DNA of 64,000 bases. Source: Epiperipatus broadwayi. Taxonomy: Eukaryota; Onychophora; Udeonychophora; Euonychophora; Peripatidae. Below are positions 25,331 through 36,473 of this stretch, one piece after another. The first letter of the stretch is position 1, and each line of letters opens with the position of its first letter. The stretch is from positions 7,210,188 through 7,274,187 of the forward strand of contig JAQFVV010000013.1 in NCBI GenBank assembly GCA_028023455.1, written 5' to 3'. The notes beneath the pieces are model-generated. The model worked only from the letters and a program-made list of their open reading frames with translations, did no database searches and was not told the DNA's origin. The translations under genes and the position numbers were made by a program.

Positions 25331-25440
25331 TCAACATGTGTGTGATCAGGTGGGTCAGCAATATGAGATGGCACTGAGAGTGGTGGGTCATGTAAAAGTC
25401 TGAGTTCGAACCCCGCATATATTACATATATAAATGCAGG
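25331..25440 (+). repeat. tRNA-derived SINE-like block, copy 1
   Basis: GATGGCACTGAGAGTGG resembles an A box, and GAGTTCGAACCCCGC (25402-25416) contains a near-perfect B box. It is followed by an AT-rich tail. Spacing fits a Pol III internal promoter. It is a repeat, as copy 2 in the same insertion shows. Confidence 0.6.
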
Positions 25441-25814
25441 TTTAAACTTGTACAATGTATTAATTGATATAAATAGTGTGTAAAAGGTCTGCCCATCCCT
25501 CGCATATGTATATATAAATGGATTATTCTCCTGTACATGAGGGGTCAAGAATAACTAATATGTCAACATGGGTAGGATGACAACTTTGGCACTATCAAGG
25601 GTTTTGAACTTTCCGTCATCAGATTTTCAATGAAATGGAAGGCGAAAGAGTTGTGAGTTGGAATAGTTTGAAGCCTGCCCATTAAAGTATAAATTTTGGC
25701 TATCTTAATATAAAGCTGAGTACTGATTATATATGTGTGTGAGGATAGTAATCTAGAACAACTGATGATTGCTGGCTTAGCATGAAATACATATATTGGT
25801 GATTATTTATCTTT

Positions 25815-25930
25815 TCAACATGTGTGTGATCAGGTGGGTCAGCAATATGAGATGGCACTGAGAGTGGTGGGTCATGTGAAAGTCTTAGTTCGAACCCTGC
25901 CTATATTACATATATAAATGCAGGTTTAAG
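25815..25930 (+). repeat. tRNA-derived SINE-like block, copy 2
   Basis: Nearly identical to copy 1 (TCAACATGTGTGTGATCAGG at the head), with B box GTTCGAACCC at 25888-25897. It ends in TGTACAATGTAT just before the right target-site copy. Confidence 0.6.
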
Positions 25931-27900
25931 CCTGTACAATGTATTATGTTTTATTAACAAAAAACATATATTTTAAGATTGTAATGTGATTAATACATTC
26001 TATACTGGAAGTAATCTTCTGATCAGTAAAATGTAATATATGAATTAAGGCAAAGCTAATGAGAAAAAAAGCTATTAAGAAAAACAATACTAACAGTTGG
26101 TACCCTTAATTTTCACAAATATTCCATTGAATTTAAGCAAGTATTTTCAAATTATTTTAAAATATTAACAGATTTTGAAAATGATTTATACTTGAGTGAG
26201 ATCAATAAGAAAATAAATGCTTTCTAATAAATAGATAGTATAAAAAAGTGACATCTAACCAGTAAATTTTTAGATAAGTCAAAGAAAATATGAAAAAAAT
26301 AAGGAATACAAAAATATTTTATAATGATCCATTTAAAAGAAGTGAATATCTGGAATTCTGTAAAATAGTAAGAAAACTATAAAAGATAACAAAAATCTCA
26401 AAAGTATAAAGCAGCACTTTATTGGAAAAAAGTATATTTTAGCAATAAGAAAAAAGATGACATTATTACTAAAAAGTAAGATTGCATCATAAAGTATATA
26501 GAAGTTTACAAAAATAACCTATATAGTAATAAAAAATAAGAAAATAAAATAGTCCTTACAAATACAACATTTTTTTATAATTCCAAGTATTTTAAATGAA
26601 TGATGGAAATGATCCAGAAAGTTAGAATTATTATAGATATTTTTTAAAAAGCATTTGAAAAAAACAGAAAAATTGTTGGCAAAGCTATATCCAAATTTCA
26701 AGCTAAAAAAAACATATATCAGATGATTAGAACATTGCATTGGATAAAAAGAAAAGTATCAAAAATTATATATCTATTAGTCTTTTGCCAGTGCCATGCA
26801 AGGTATTTACTGCAATCTTTACAAGTCATCTATAGAGAACTTAAGAAATAAAAGCAAACAAAAGATCATGCTGGATTTAAAAGTGACTAAGAAAAGTTAT
26901 AGAAAAGACTAATAAGTATGAGTTACCAGTATATTTTAAATTTAGAGATTATAAAAAAACATCAAGACACAATACTGAAAAGTATTTATCAAAATCCAAA
27001 AATAATGATTAGACTATATAATGGCAACTAAGGAGATTAATACTGAAGAGATCATATGACAGAATAATTCCACCTCTAAAACTTTTTGCTATAGTTGTTT
27101 TTTTTTTTGTAAAGGGGGTGTGTTGTAGTTTAAATTAAGAAAATGTCAAAATAAAAATAAATGTTTATTATTTAAGACATTTAGATTTTATATCTATGAT
27201 TATTCTTATAAATGATACTTATGACTTTCGGGAAATGTTAAAAGAATATTACTTAAAAGCAAGTAAATCGGATTAAAGATAAATGCTAAATAATCTAAAC
27301 TAATACCCAATGGCTTTTCAAAAAAAAAAAAAAAGAAACAATGATAGTACATTAGCATAAGTTAATAACTATAAATACATTGACTAAATTATTAGTACAA
27401 ATGAAAATATAATGGATGAACTTAAGTATTGAATTAAACGTGAATGAAATCTCTTCTAGAATAATTTTATAGTAAGCGAAATGTGTCTTCGTACTCAAAA
27501 AAGAAACTTTTTTTAATAAATGGCTTTTACCTAAATTTATTTATGAATCTGATACTTGGATATTGAATAGAAAAATACAAAGATTTCAGACCGCACAGGA
27601 AAGTATGAAAAAGTATATGTTGGGGATGACAAGGAGAACAAATATTAAATGTATAGGTAATAAAACTAATGAGTTATCACTGATGTCATTGAATTATTAA
27701 GATGTTCAAATGAAATTAGGCTCTAAATGTCCTCAGAAGAGAGGACAATAAATGAACAACAGAAGTTAAACTAAATCTACATTGCAATCAAGTAAAATAA
27801 AAGTTTTTTGAAGTGATCTATAAAAGAGCTGTGGATGAAAGAAATTAAAGTTATTGATAATATCATCATCCTGCAGTGAATGGTTATGATGCCCAAGTAT

Positions 27901-30072
27901 GTGTGATTGCAGTAAATATTAGACTAATGTCATCTTCTAATTCTTTCTAATATCACTAGGTTTTGTATTCACCACAATGAAATCAATTTATTGATTATTT
28001 ATCAAGATAAATCTTTTCCTAGAAATTTTTTATATATATTCAGTTGAAAATTATCGTATTATACTTGTTTTTGTTTTTTTAACAATAGGTGCTCCTTCTC
28101 ATCCCTATGTATTTTTTTCTAACACAGTCATTATTTTTTAATAGACCAGTATAGTGGGTCATTTGCTTTCCACCACTTAAGTTAATCTGATATTTCATAT
28201 TTAAAGCTATATGTATAGACTGCGCCAATTTGATATGTTCATGCCTTATTGATCGTCTGGACCCTTATCAGGGAGCTTTCTGTTCTCTGACTAAATTTCC
28301 AAATTTGTTATGTCCAGCTGTATTTTACTGTACAACCAGACACCTTGTCTGCGAGCTTACCCATTCTGAGACTAATTTAACTATAATAATTCCCAGTAAC
28401 GACTCAATACTATTAGGTTGAGATGAATTGCATTTAATAATAATAATATTAGTAATTGTTAACCAAGAATTACAATTTATATACGTCTATCTATGTGCAA
28501 TATATACATAAGCTTGCATATGTATAAAAATAATAATCAAGATCCATACGATCTGTATAAGTCCTACTTGATTGTTCACACGTTTGGAGGCCAGCTCTCT
28601 GCACTTGAAGTCACGTGCAGACAGGTGCCATTCTGCAGCCAATTGTCAGTCCATGTGCACTGGTGAAGCTCCAAGAATAAAGTATTATTTTCTTGATCCA
28701 ATTTGCACTGCATCCTCTCATTGTTTCCTTTTTCTAATGCTGATTAATTCATAATCCCGTCCATCATCAGATAAGATAATTATTCCTTTCACTACTCACA
28801 TGTTGGATACAACAATTTAAACTATTATGTATAAAACTTTAATTAATGAGTTATAGTCAGCTTATAGTTTATTATCTTGGAGAAACTCTAACTCTCTAAT
28901 TACTTTAATTATTCCATATACCATTATAATATTGTATCCTTCTCTCATTGATTTAACTGCTTTTACTTTTCTTATAATTAGAAATTAATCTTTTTTTCTA
29001 ATATTACAAAGTTATAATTATATTTTATTTCACTATTTTAAAAGGATGTCTTTAAAATTTTCTATGATTTTTTTTTATAACTTAATATTTATTTCCATTT
29101 GCAATTTATACCGTTATATGTATGTGCATTTAACCATACACACACACACATATATATCATTTGATCGAAAAATCGGAAGTTTCTTAAAACATTTAGGTAC
29201 AGCAAAGTTGATTTATATTTACAAAATCAAACGTGTGCATTATTTATTAATTTGGGGTATAGTACAGCAGTAGGTTGCGGCTCCATGTGTCATTACTCAT
29301 TCTGACGCTTCCTTGCGCGAACGTTATTTGAACAATTCGATTTTATTTATTTATAATTTGACGTATAAAATTAATAAATAAAACATCAAATAAATTATTT
29401 TAGAGTGATAATTTATAAAATATTAGCAAAAAAAATATTAGCATATCTAAAACGTATTATTAAATTATGTTTATCGAAAACTTTTGTGTGAGTGGCAGTT
29501 TGTAAATTAAATAGAATTCATAAAATTCCGTAATTACATTCGCATGAAAGCAAATTGCTTAACAAATGTCTTTATTATACTAATGAAACCATTTTAAATT
29601 GATTTCCAAAATTTTAATTTATAATTAGATTACAATAGATTATAATTCAGTATTGGAAAATTTCAGAAAGCTATTTTCAATTTATTAATATTAAACAAAG
29701 TTTCTATTGGAAAGCCGATAAAGATTTTTAAAAATTACTCTATCATCATCTACTGTAACAAAATTATCACCGCATCAAGTATTCAGATCACGACATTACA
29801 ACCCGGAAAACTGTCAATCAACATGGATATTGAAATGCATGCTTGGACAATTTTTTTTTTCAATTCTAGCAATATTCTTTCTTCTCTTTTATCTACCAAC
29901 TCTGCGATTATTTAGCGATCAAAAAATATTATTAATATTTAAAACTTTATTTTTATTTTATTTAAAACTTATTTTATGCTCTAAAAGCTCATATTTGATT
30001 TAGCAGTTGTTGATTTTTTACAATTTTATTTCGAAATATTGAATCAAAATCTATTCTTGCATAAAATCTACA
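27901..30072. other. AT-rich non-coding region
   Basis: No gene is recognised. A less AT-rich stretch at 28220-28760 contains GCTCCAAGAATAAAGTATT (a polyadenylation-like signal at about 28675) and might be an old LTR or SINE remnant, but I see no matching copy. The short ORFs 28230-28421, 28572-28754 and 29046-29273 show no motif. Confidence 0.45.
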
Positions 30073-30170
30073 TCTGAATGGCTCAGTGGTTAACGAATAT
30101 CATTTATTAATTGTGTTGTTATTAGTGTTTTCATATCCATAATCTAAAGTTTATATCTGTATGAGGTCAA
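30073..30170 (+). repeat. tRNA-derived SINE fragment
   Basis: ATGGCTCAGTGGTTAACGAATA (A box core TGGCTCAGTGGTTA at 30079-30092) is an excellent tRNA A box. The B-box region about 60 bases on (ATCTAAAGTTTATATC) is degraded. No tRNA acceptor stem is present, so it is a relic. Confidence 0.5.
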
Positions 30171-31009
30171 TGGGTTTTTTTTAATAGCCGCATCATCCAA
30201 TAGACATTCAAGATATATATCTATTCTTAAGTGGAGATTACAGAAAGTGTTAACTATAACAATGATCAGCAATGAGTGTCATTTTACTGACGGTAAAAAA
30301 AAAACTTGATAACATACACGACCATCACTACTAAAATGAAAAAGATATTAGATAGCTAAGGATTCTGGGCTCAATAGTTTAGTTTTATCATTTATGTTTA
30401 AGATTTTCAGCTAAAAAAGGCAGCTTGAAATTACTTGCTGTGGTTAAGTGATAATATTTGGTCATCATCGCTCATAGCTTGAAATTAATTGTCATTCCTG
30501 TGCTGAAATTTATGCAGACAAATACTTAAATCTGAGTTTGATTTTTATGCACATCATTTTAGATGTGTGTTTGTGTGTAAAAAAAAAAATTACTTATTAA
30601 ATTTTTTAAAATCTGATTATATTAGCATGTTTTTACCTAACTCAAGAAACCCATTTTTAACTTTATAAAATGTTCCTGATATAATTAGCAGAAAAATTTA
30701 TAATAACATTCCTTTAATTTTAACAAAAACTTATGCCTTAATTTTATTTGTATTTATTGAACCTGGAAATAAAATTCAATGTTTCACTATTTATCTATAA
30801 TCTTTACCAAAAATAATAATTCTATCATTCTGAAAAAGATATAGATTCATTAACATGTAAAATACGAGATACACAATTATATATACATAATGAGCATTCA
30901 TAAAAATATGTTCACAAACTAACATGTTTAATTTATTAAAAGCATTCAACTATATTTTCTAAAATATGTCCTTTTTTTTGTATTATAAATATTGATTGAA
31001 AATAATAAA
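30171..31009. other. AT-rich non-coding region
   Basis: No gene or repeat structure is recognised. Confidence 0.45.
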
Positions 31010-32682
31010 AACAGAAAGAGAAAGGCTTTAACCTTTTTCACATGTACTTTAAATGTTTGTATAATAGCCAAACAATGTAGTTTTTTTTACTATAGAGGGA
31101 CCTCTCAACACATAAGATAAAGACTCTATAAAGATAAAAGTAACTGCCTTATCTTTAGTTAAATTCTTGTTTATATAGGCCAATCTGAAGCATTTTGATT
31201 TGAGAGTGTGAAAACCTCACTCTCTTCAAATTTAAATCCACTATTCCCTTTCACAAATTAACTTATGTGAAATCTTGTATTTTAGAATGAATTAATAATA
31301 TCAAGATCTTTTAATGGAAATATAGAAACTAATGTAATGTTCTGATTATTTATTAAGCACACAGGAAATCTATAATTAGAAAAAGAAATGCTTTAACCTG
31401 TTTCACATGTGCTTAAACATTTGTATAATAGTCAAACAATGTAGTTTTTGACTATAGAAGGACCTCTTAAACCTCAACACAAGATACAAATTATAAAGGT
31501 AAGAGTGACCATATTATCTTTAACTTAAATTTTTATTTATATAGGTCAATCTGAAGCATCTTGATTTCAGAGCATTAAAATATTACTGTCTTTATATTTA
31601 AATCCGTTATTTCCTTTTAGAAATTAACTTAGGCAAAATCTTACAATTTATAATGATTTACAATGAGTTAATATTTAGATCTTTTAATGGAAATATAGAA
31701 ACTAATATAACATTCTGATTAATAATTAAGCACACAGGAAGTCTGTAATTAGAAAGAGAATGGCTTTAATCTTTTTTACATACACCTTAAATGTTTGCAT
31801 AATAGCCAAACGGTGTGGTTTTTGACTATGGAGGGACTTCTCAAATCTCAATATAAAATAGAAACTTTATGAAAATAAAAGCAGCTATTTTATTTTAATC
31901 TAAATTCTTATTTATATAGGCCAATCTGAAGCATCTTGATTTGGGAATGTTAAGATATTACTCTTTTCACATTTAAACCCATTAACTTACGTGAAATCTT
32001 GCAATTTACAATGATGGAACTATAGAAACATATATAAAGTTCTGCTTGTATATTCAGTACACAAGAAATCTGAAATTAAAAAGAGAATGGCTTTAATCTT
32101 TTTCACATGTGCTTTAAATGTTAATGATGTAGTTTTTGATTTTAGATGGACCTCTCGAACCTCAACACAAGATAGAAATTTTATAAAGATAAGAGCAACC
32201 ATGTTATCTTTAATCTAAATCCTTATTTATATAGGTCAATCTGAAGCACCTTGATTTGAGAGTATGAAGATACTACTCCTTTCTCTTTCAAATCCACTAT
32301 TTCCTTTCACAAATTAGCTTACATGAAATCTTGTGATTTATGACAAGTTAATATTAAGACCTTTTAATGGAGATATAGAAACTAATGTAATATTCTGAAT
32401 ATTTATTAAGTGCACAGGAAGTCTGTACTTAAAAAATGAATAGTTTTAACCTTTTTTACATATACCTTACTTGTTTGTATAAGAGTTATATGATGTAGTT
32501 TTTTATGGATGGATCTCTCAAACCTCAACACAAGATAAAGACTTTACAAAGATAAGATCAGGCATCTTACCTTTAACCCAAATTCTTATTTATATAGGCC
32601 AATCTGAAGCATTTTGATTTGAGAGCATATAGATATTACTCTCTTTACATTTAAATCCATTATTTCCTTTCAGAAATTTCAC
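31010..32682 (+). repeat. Tandem array of five ~330-370 bp units
   Basis: Units start near 31014, 31379, 31752, 32078 and 32431 with the recurring phrase AAAGAGAATGGCTTTAA. They share, in order, GACCTCTCAAACCTCAACAC, TTTATATAGG(C/T)CAATCTGAAGC, TTTCCTTTCACAAATTA and TTTTAATGGAAATATAGAAA. The copies differ by many substitutions and small deletions, so the array is old. It holds no ORF of note. The last unit stops at TTTCAGAAATTTC and is followed by an inverted copy. Confidence 0.85.
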
Positions 32683-33115
32683 ATAAGTTAATTTCTGAAA
32701 GGAAATAGTGGATTTAAATATAAAGAGAGTAATATCTTCCTGCTCTCAAATCAACATGCTTCGGATTGACCTCTATAAATAAGAATTTGGGCTAAAGATA
32801 AGATAGCCACAAGACAGAAACTAGTCTGGGGATATTGGATGATTGGATACTAAATGGGGATTTTATGCACAAGCCTTCTGGCATCCATTGATTACTCTGG
32901 CTGACACTGAGTGGCACTACTGTATGGAAAGTTTTGCCTGTTTTAATAAAGTCTATATCTTGTGTTGAAGTTTGAGAGGTCCATCTATTATCAAAAACTA
33001 CATCATTCAGCTATTATACAAACATTTAAGGAAAATGCATGTACAAAAGGTTATAGCCTTTCTCTTTTTAATTACAGACTTTCTATGTGCTTAATAAAAA
33101 GAATGTTACATAATC
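32683..33115 (-). repeat. Inverted sixth unit of the tandem array, with an insertion
   Basis: From TTAATTTCTGAAAGGAAATAG onward, the sequence is the reverse complement of the unit in the array. The order runs back through AGTGGATTTAAAT, GCTTCGGATTGACC and TGAGAGGTCCATC to AGCCTTTCTCTTTTTAATTA. About 135 bp (near 32811-32945) not present in any direct unit interrupts it. Confidence 0.8.
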
Positions 33116-33949
33116 AAAATAATAAAATGAAATGAACGTTTTATATATTACATGCTGATATTTATTTTATTCTCTATAAATCTACTCTTATAACTAGTTT
33201 TTTTTTTCAATTTTTCTTTTCTTTTATGTATTTTTTATGTGGGTGTATATATATTTAAATGAAATATTATCCATGTACATCTGAGTATAATTTTTTGAAA
33301 ATATATGTATATGAATTATACACGGATATATCCAGATAATATTTCATTTATGTCTGTAGCCTGTGAAAATCTTCACTTTAATATGTATTTGTATATATAC
33401 ATTTTATACATATATGTGAACATGTATTGTGAATTTGTCTGGGTGTGTATTCACTCTATGTTAAAATTAGCATTATTCTAACATTTCAACTAAGCAAACT
33501 GTTGATTGCCTGGGCAATAGTTGTTATTTAAGGATGTTGCACTAGGCACTCTAAAGCAAATTCAAAAAATTGATTATTTTAATTTTAAAATATCTAAATT
33601 TAAACTCTTCTTCATGATTATGATTAATGTATTTTGTCTATTAAAATTCAGAAACAAGATGGTATATATATATGGGGTGGGTGAGAAGTGGAAAGAGTTT
33701 GAACTGGGTGATGGAAAATCATCATCACTCCCAGTCCATTTAAAATGAAATATTTACAAAATATAATAAGTAATATAATATTTTATAAGAGTAACATGAG
33801 ATCAAGAGATCTCTGAGAACATTGAGAGATCAGCCAGCTAACTCAGAAGAGCAACTATAATAATTAATCATCAACCAGCATTATCAATAAGTCAAAATAA
33901 GTATAATTCAAGAGAAATAGCCATCCATCATCATCATTGATGGGAATAA
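33116..33949. other. AT-rich non-coding region
   Basis: No gene is recognised. Contains the hairpin at 33256-33350. The 75-codon ORF at 33521-33748 lacks recognisable motifs. Confidence 0.45.
33256..33350. repeat. Hairpin with 15 bp exact arms
   Basis: TAAATGAAATATTAT at 33256 is complemented by ATAATATTTCATTTA at 33336-33350. The arms continue imperfectly inward (CCATGTACATCTGAG on the left, CGGATATATCCAG on the right). Confidence 0.6.
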
Positions 33950-34100
33950 ACAAATCAGTACAATAAATCAACAGTCCATCTTGTGACTGGATTTGAACAA
34001 TAAACAATATAAATCAACAGTCAACCTTGTGACTGGATTGGAAGTAGGTCTTCTGTAAACCAGACTAACCATTGAGCCTTTGCCATCTTGGGCAATTATT
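33950..34100 (-). repeat. tRNA-derived SINE, minus strand, with duplicated B-box segment
   Basis: On the minus strand, GATGGCAAAGGCTCAATGG then TTAGTCTGG reads as a tRNA 5' half with A box, and TTCCAATCCAGTCACAAGG as a B-box region. The segment continues with a second copy, TTCAAATCCAGTCACAAGATG, about 50 bp on, whose TTCAAATCC is the better B box. The duplication (about 33967-33985 and 34019-34037 on the plus strand) is direct and probably arose after insertion or in the SINE itself. Confidence 0.55.
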
Positions 34101-36352
34101 TAAACATAACTTGGATGCACCAGCTTAGTGCCCATCCATTAAAAATACACAATAATCAGAAATCAAAACGATGCTGGAACATTTAAAACATACTGATCAT
34201 CATCAATGCTCAGGCCACTTGTACTGGCCAACTATAAACTTAAATTTTTAATAAGACTAAAGTAAAATAGAAAATAATAGTGCATGGGCTTTAAAGAGTA
34301 TCCTCTTTTGTGCCAACCAGGATGATGATTGATCATCTCTGGATGCCCAAAGCACTAAACACATCCCCATTTATCCATGTCCAAAATCTAGCTCAGAGAA
34401 CATGGGCTCTATTACTGTATGTGAACAAGAGATGATGGAAACCATTTTTAACAATTAATTAAGTTTATTAATAACAATAAAAAATAAATGATTAATGTCT
34501 TATAAGGGTTCTGATTTTGAAAAGTATTCATTGAGTTACATGATTAATAAATTAGGTTTATTCAAACCCATTCAGCACACAGGCATGTGGCTTGATACAA
34601 AATAAACATGTGTGAATTAATATTTAATTTAGAAAAATGATCAAAATTTTACACATAAGTGTCTATCTGACACACATTTTTATTTACAATACAATTGACA
34701 TATATATGCACACATGGGTGTGAATTTTCTGATTTTGATTATAATACAGAATTTCAAATGATCACATTGAGATTTAAATAATTACTATTCAACATTTAAA
34801 GTGTTACATTAATTTACAAAACGTATAATAAAATATATTCAAATTATTACTATGGTTTACATATATATATATATGCGCACAGACATGCGAAAAATAAAAA
34901 TAAATTGACATTTAATAATAAAAAATATATTAAAATTTTACATATATGAGTGTGCGTGTACATACATACGCACACTGACTTTTATCTATTTCAACTTTTA
35001 CAATAGTATTATAATTTTCTAATACATAAATTTTCTACCTATACCTGTGTATAAACAAAATATAGATACAATTTAAAATTAGTTTCAATCTATAAGTTCT
35101 CAAAAGTATAGTCAATTTTTTTTTGACAGGTATTTGTTGATTAATTATCAACGTTTTTTGGACCAATTTAAAAGATTTGCTTTTTCGATTTTAATTCAAA
35201 CAAAATTATGCTTGCATTTAAATTATATATTCCTTTTTTTTTTAATGAATATGAAAATTATTTCTTAGCAAAATATATATAGCAAATCGTCTCTCTTTTA
35301 AACATTTGACTGGAGCAAATTTTACTTTAAGTTACGAAGTTAAAATGTCTTTTATAAGAATATTTAAAAAAATACAACTCACTGTATACACACATGATGT
35401 ATTTATCTGTGGTTTCCTGCTTGCATAGATGAACAGTAGCATCAGTACACCAATTTCTTCAAGCTTTCTCTTGGTAAGCTTGGTTTTTGGTCCATCAGAA
35501 AATGTAATATATGTTTGTTGTCATCTTCAGGTAAAATTATCCAAGTAAGTAGTTGGCATACCATGAGCTTACTTTTGTAATCCAAGCATTTGTCAAGCTG
35601 TCTTCTAGAACATATTTAAGCAGCTAGTTGATGCATTTGAAGTGACTCTGGCTTCATGAATCAAAACTGTAGTAAACTATAAGGCAGCTACTGGACTGTA
35701 CTCCCTTAGATCTTCATAGAAGCCTTATACAACTCTGCTAGCTATTTTGTCCTCATTTTTTTTCTTCAGGCTATTGATTCAGAAGTGACCCAGCTTCAAA
35801 ACCAAAACTCCTGTGAAGGAAAATAGTAGCAGCTCCTGCCTTCAGAAACATTTGTTCATGGTAGCTTTTCTGCAAACTCTCTGCTACAGCCAACAACATA
35901 CTGCTCTCTTCAAAATCATTATCCAGACTGGCTGATATTTTTTATCAGCTCTTTTTATAAAATCATCTAAGGTGATAACAGCAGCTTGATTAAAAACAGA
36001 GTTATTATTTTTAGCTCTCTAATCTCTTTAAAAACATATATATGTTTTTACTTAGGGGATTTCTAATAGATAAAAATTTTGTTTAATTAAAATTTCAAAA
36101 TAGGGTGTTTTTAAATTTCAAAATCAGAGTAATAATTAATAATAATGCAATATTTATGTTTATTGAGACCTTTTTAAAATATTAATTTCATAATGAAATT
36201 TTACTTTAAACCCAGAGTTATTTAACCCTTTAATTATTATTATTTTATTTTAGGAAATATAAAAAAAATCTACAAATATTTATTCTGTGTTTATTTCTAC
36301 TTTTCCTTTATTTTACATATATATATTCACATACACTATATTAGTGTGTGTG
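34101..36352. other. AT-rich region with one coding-like patch
   Basis: Mostly non-coding. The stretch at about 35400-35990 is less AT-rich and reads better on the minus strand (see 35771-35938). Short GC-bearing purine/pyrimidine patches occur at 34690-34980. Confidence 0.4.
35771..35938 (-). pseudogene. Coding-like fragment of unknown origin
   Basis: A minus-strand frame of about 55 codons reads SASLDNDFEESSMLLAVAES, continues with LQKSYHEQMFLKAGAATIFL, and ends in GSLLNQ and a stop. In a neighbouring frame just upstream LDDFIKRADKKYQ is seen, suggesting a frameshift. The amino-acid mix is more protein-like than the AT-driven ORFs elsewhere. I recognise no family, and it could be a transposon or processed-gene relic or chance. 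Confidence 0.25.
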
Positions 36353-36428
36353 ATGTAACCCAACTGGTTACAATATATATATATATATATATATATTGAG
36401 ATCGGAAGATATATATACCCAACTGGTT

Positions 36429-36471
<43 letters not shown>
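36353..36471 (+). repeat. Duplicated TTACA/(AT)n junction
   Basis: CCCAACTGGTTACA followed by an (AT)n run occurs at about 36358-36402 and again at about 36417-36471. The first copy is part of a small palindrome TGTAACCCAACTGGTTACA. TTACA against (AT)n also ends the element 1 LTRs and the solo LTR, so these may be LTR 3' termini. Confidence 0.55.

Positions 36472-36473
<2 letters not shown>

Larger units (their letters stand above)
25042..25944. mobile_element. Compound fold-back/SINE insertion in the RTE-like element
   Basis: The insertion lies between two copies of TATGTTTTA (25033-25041 and 25945-25953). It begins AAGATAAATAATCACCAAT. Two large arms (about 25042-25310 and 25557-25815) are inverted complements. 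After each arm junction comes the same tRNA-like block, so that block is present twice in direct orientation (25331-25440 and 25815-25930). The LINE reading frame resumes directly after the second TATGTTTTA, which fixes the boundaries well. A 9 bp duplication is compatible with a retroposon or a DNA element. A related fold-back lies at 42757-43445. Confidence 0.7.
24755..27900 (+). pseudogene. Decayed RTE-like non-LTR retrotransposon, interrupted
   Basis: Degenerate plus-strand frames follow the order of an RTE-clade ORF. Endonuclease: KIMGDFNARFGN at about 24818-24855. Endonuclease C-terminus (expected DYVLTN...SDHR): VLLTKNIYFKIV at about 25948-25983, then a diverged stretch. Reverse transcriptase start: YISISLLPVPCKVFTAIFTS at about 26769-26828 (family form NYRPISLLP). 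RT first-aspartate region: IEKTNKYELPVYFKFRDYKK at about 26901-26960, with the usual Phe-Asp region broken. C-terminal domain: FIYESDTWILNRKIQRFQTA at about 27538-27597 and MLGMTRRTNIK (27619-27651). Many stops and frameshifts make it inactive. The family positions are established knowledge and the clade call is my recognition. A 0.9 kb fold-back/SINE insertion splits it. Confidence 0.72.

Noticed and set aside
25402-25416. Functional tRNA gene at the GTTCGAACCCC block
   Set aside because: No cloverleaf could be traced, and the block is present twice inside one transposon-like insertion.
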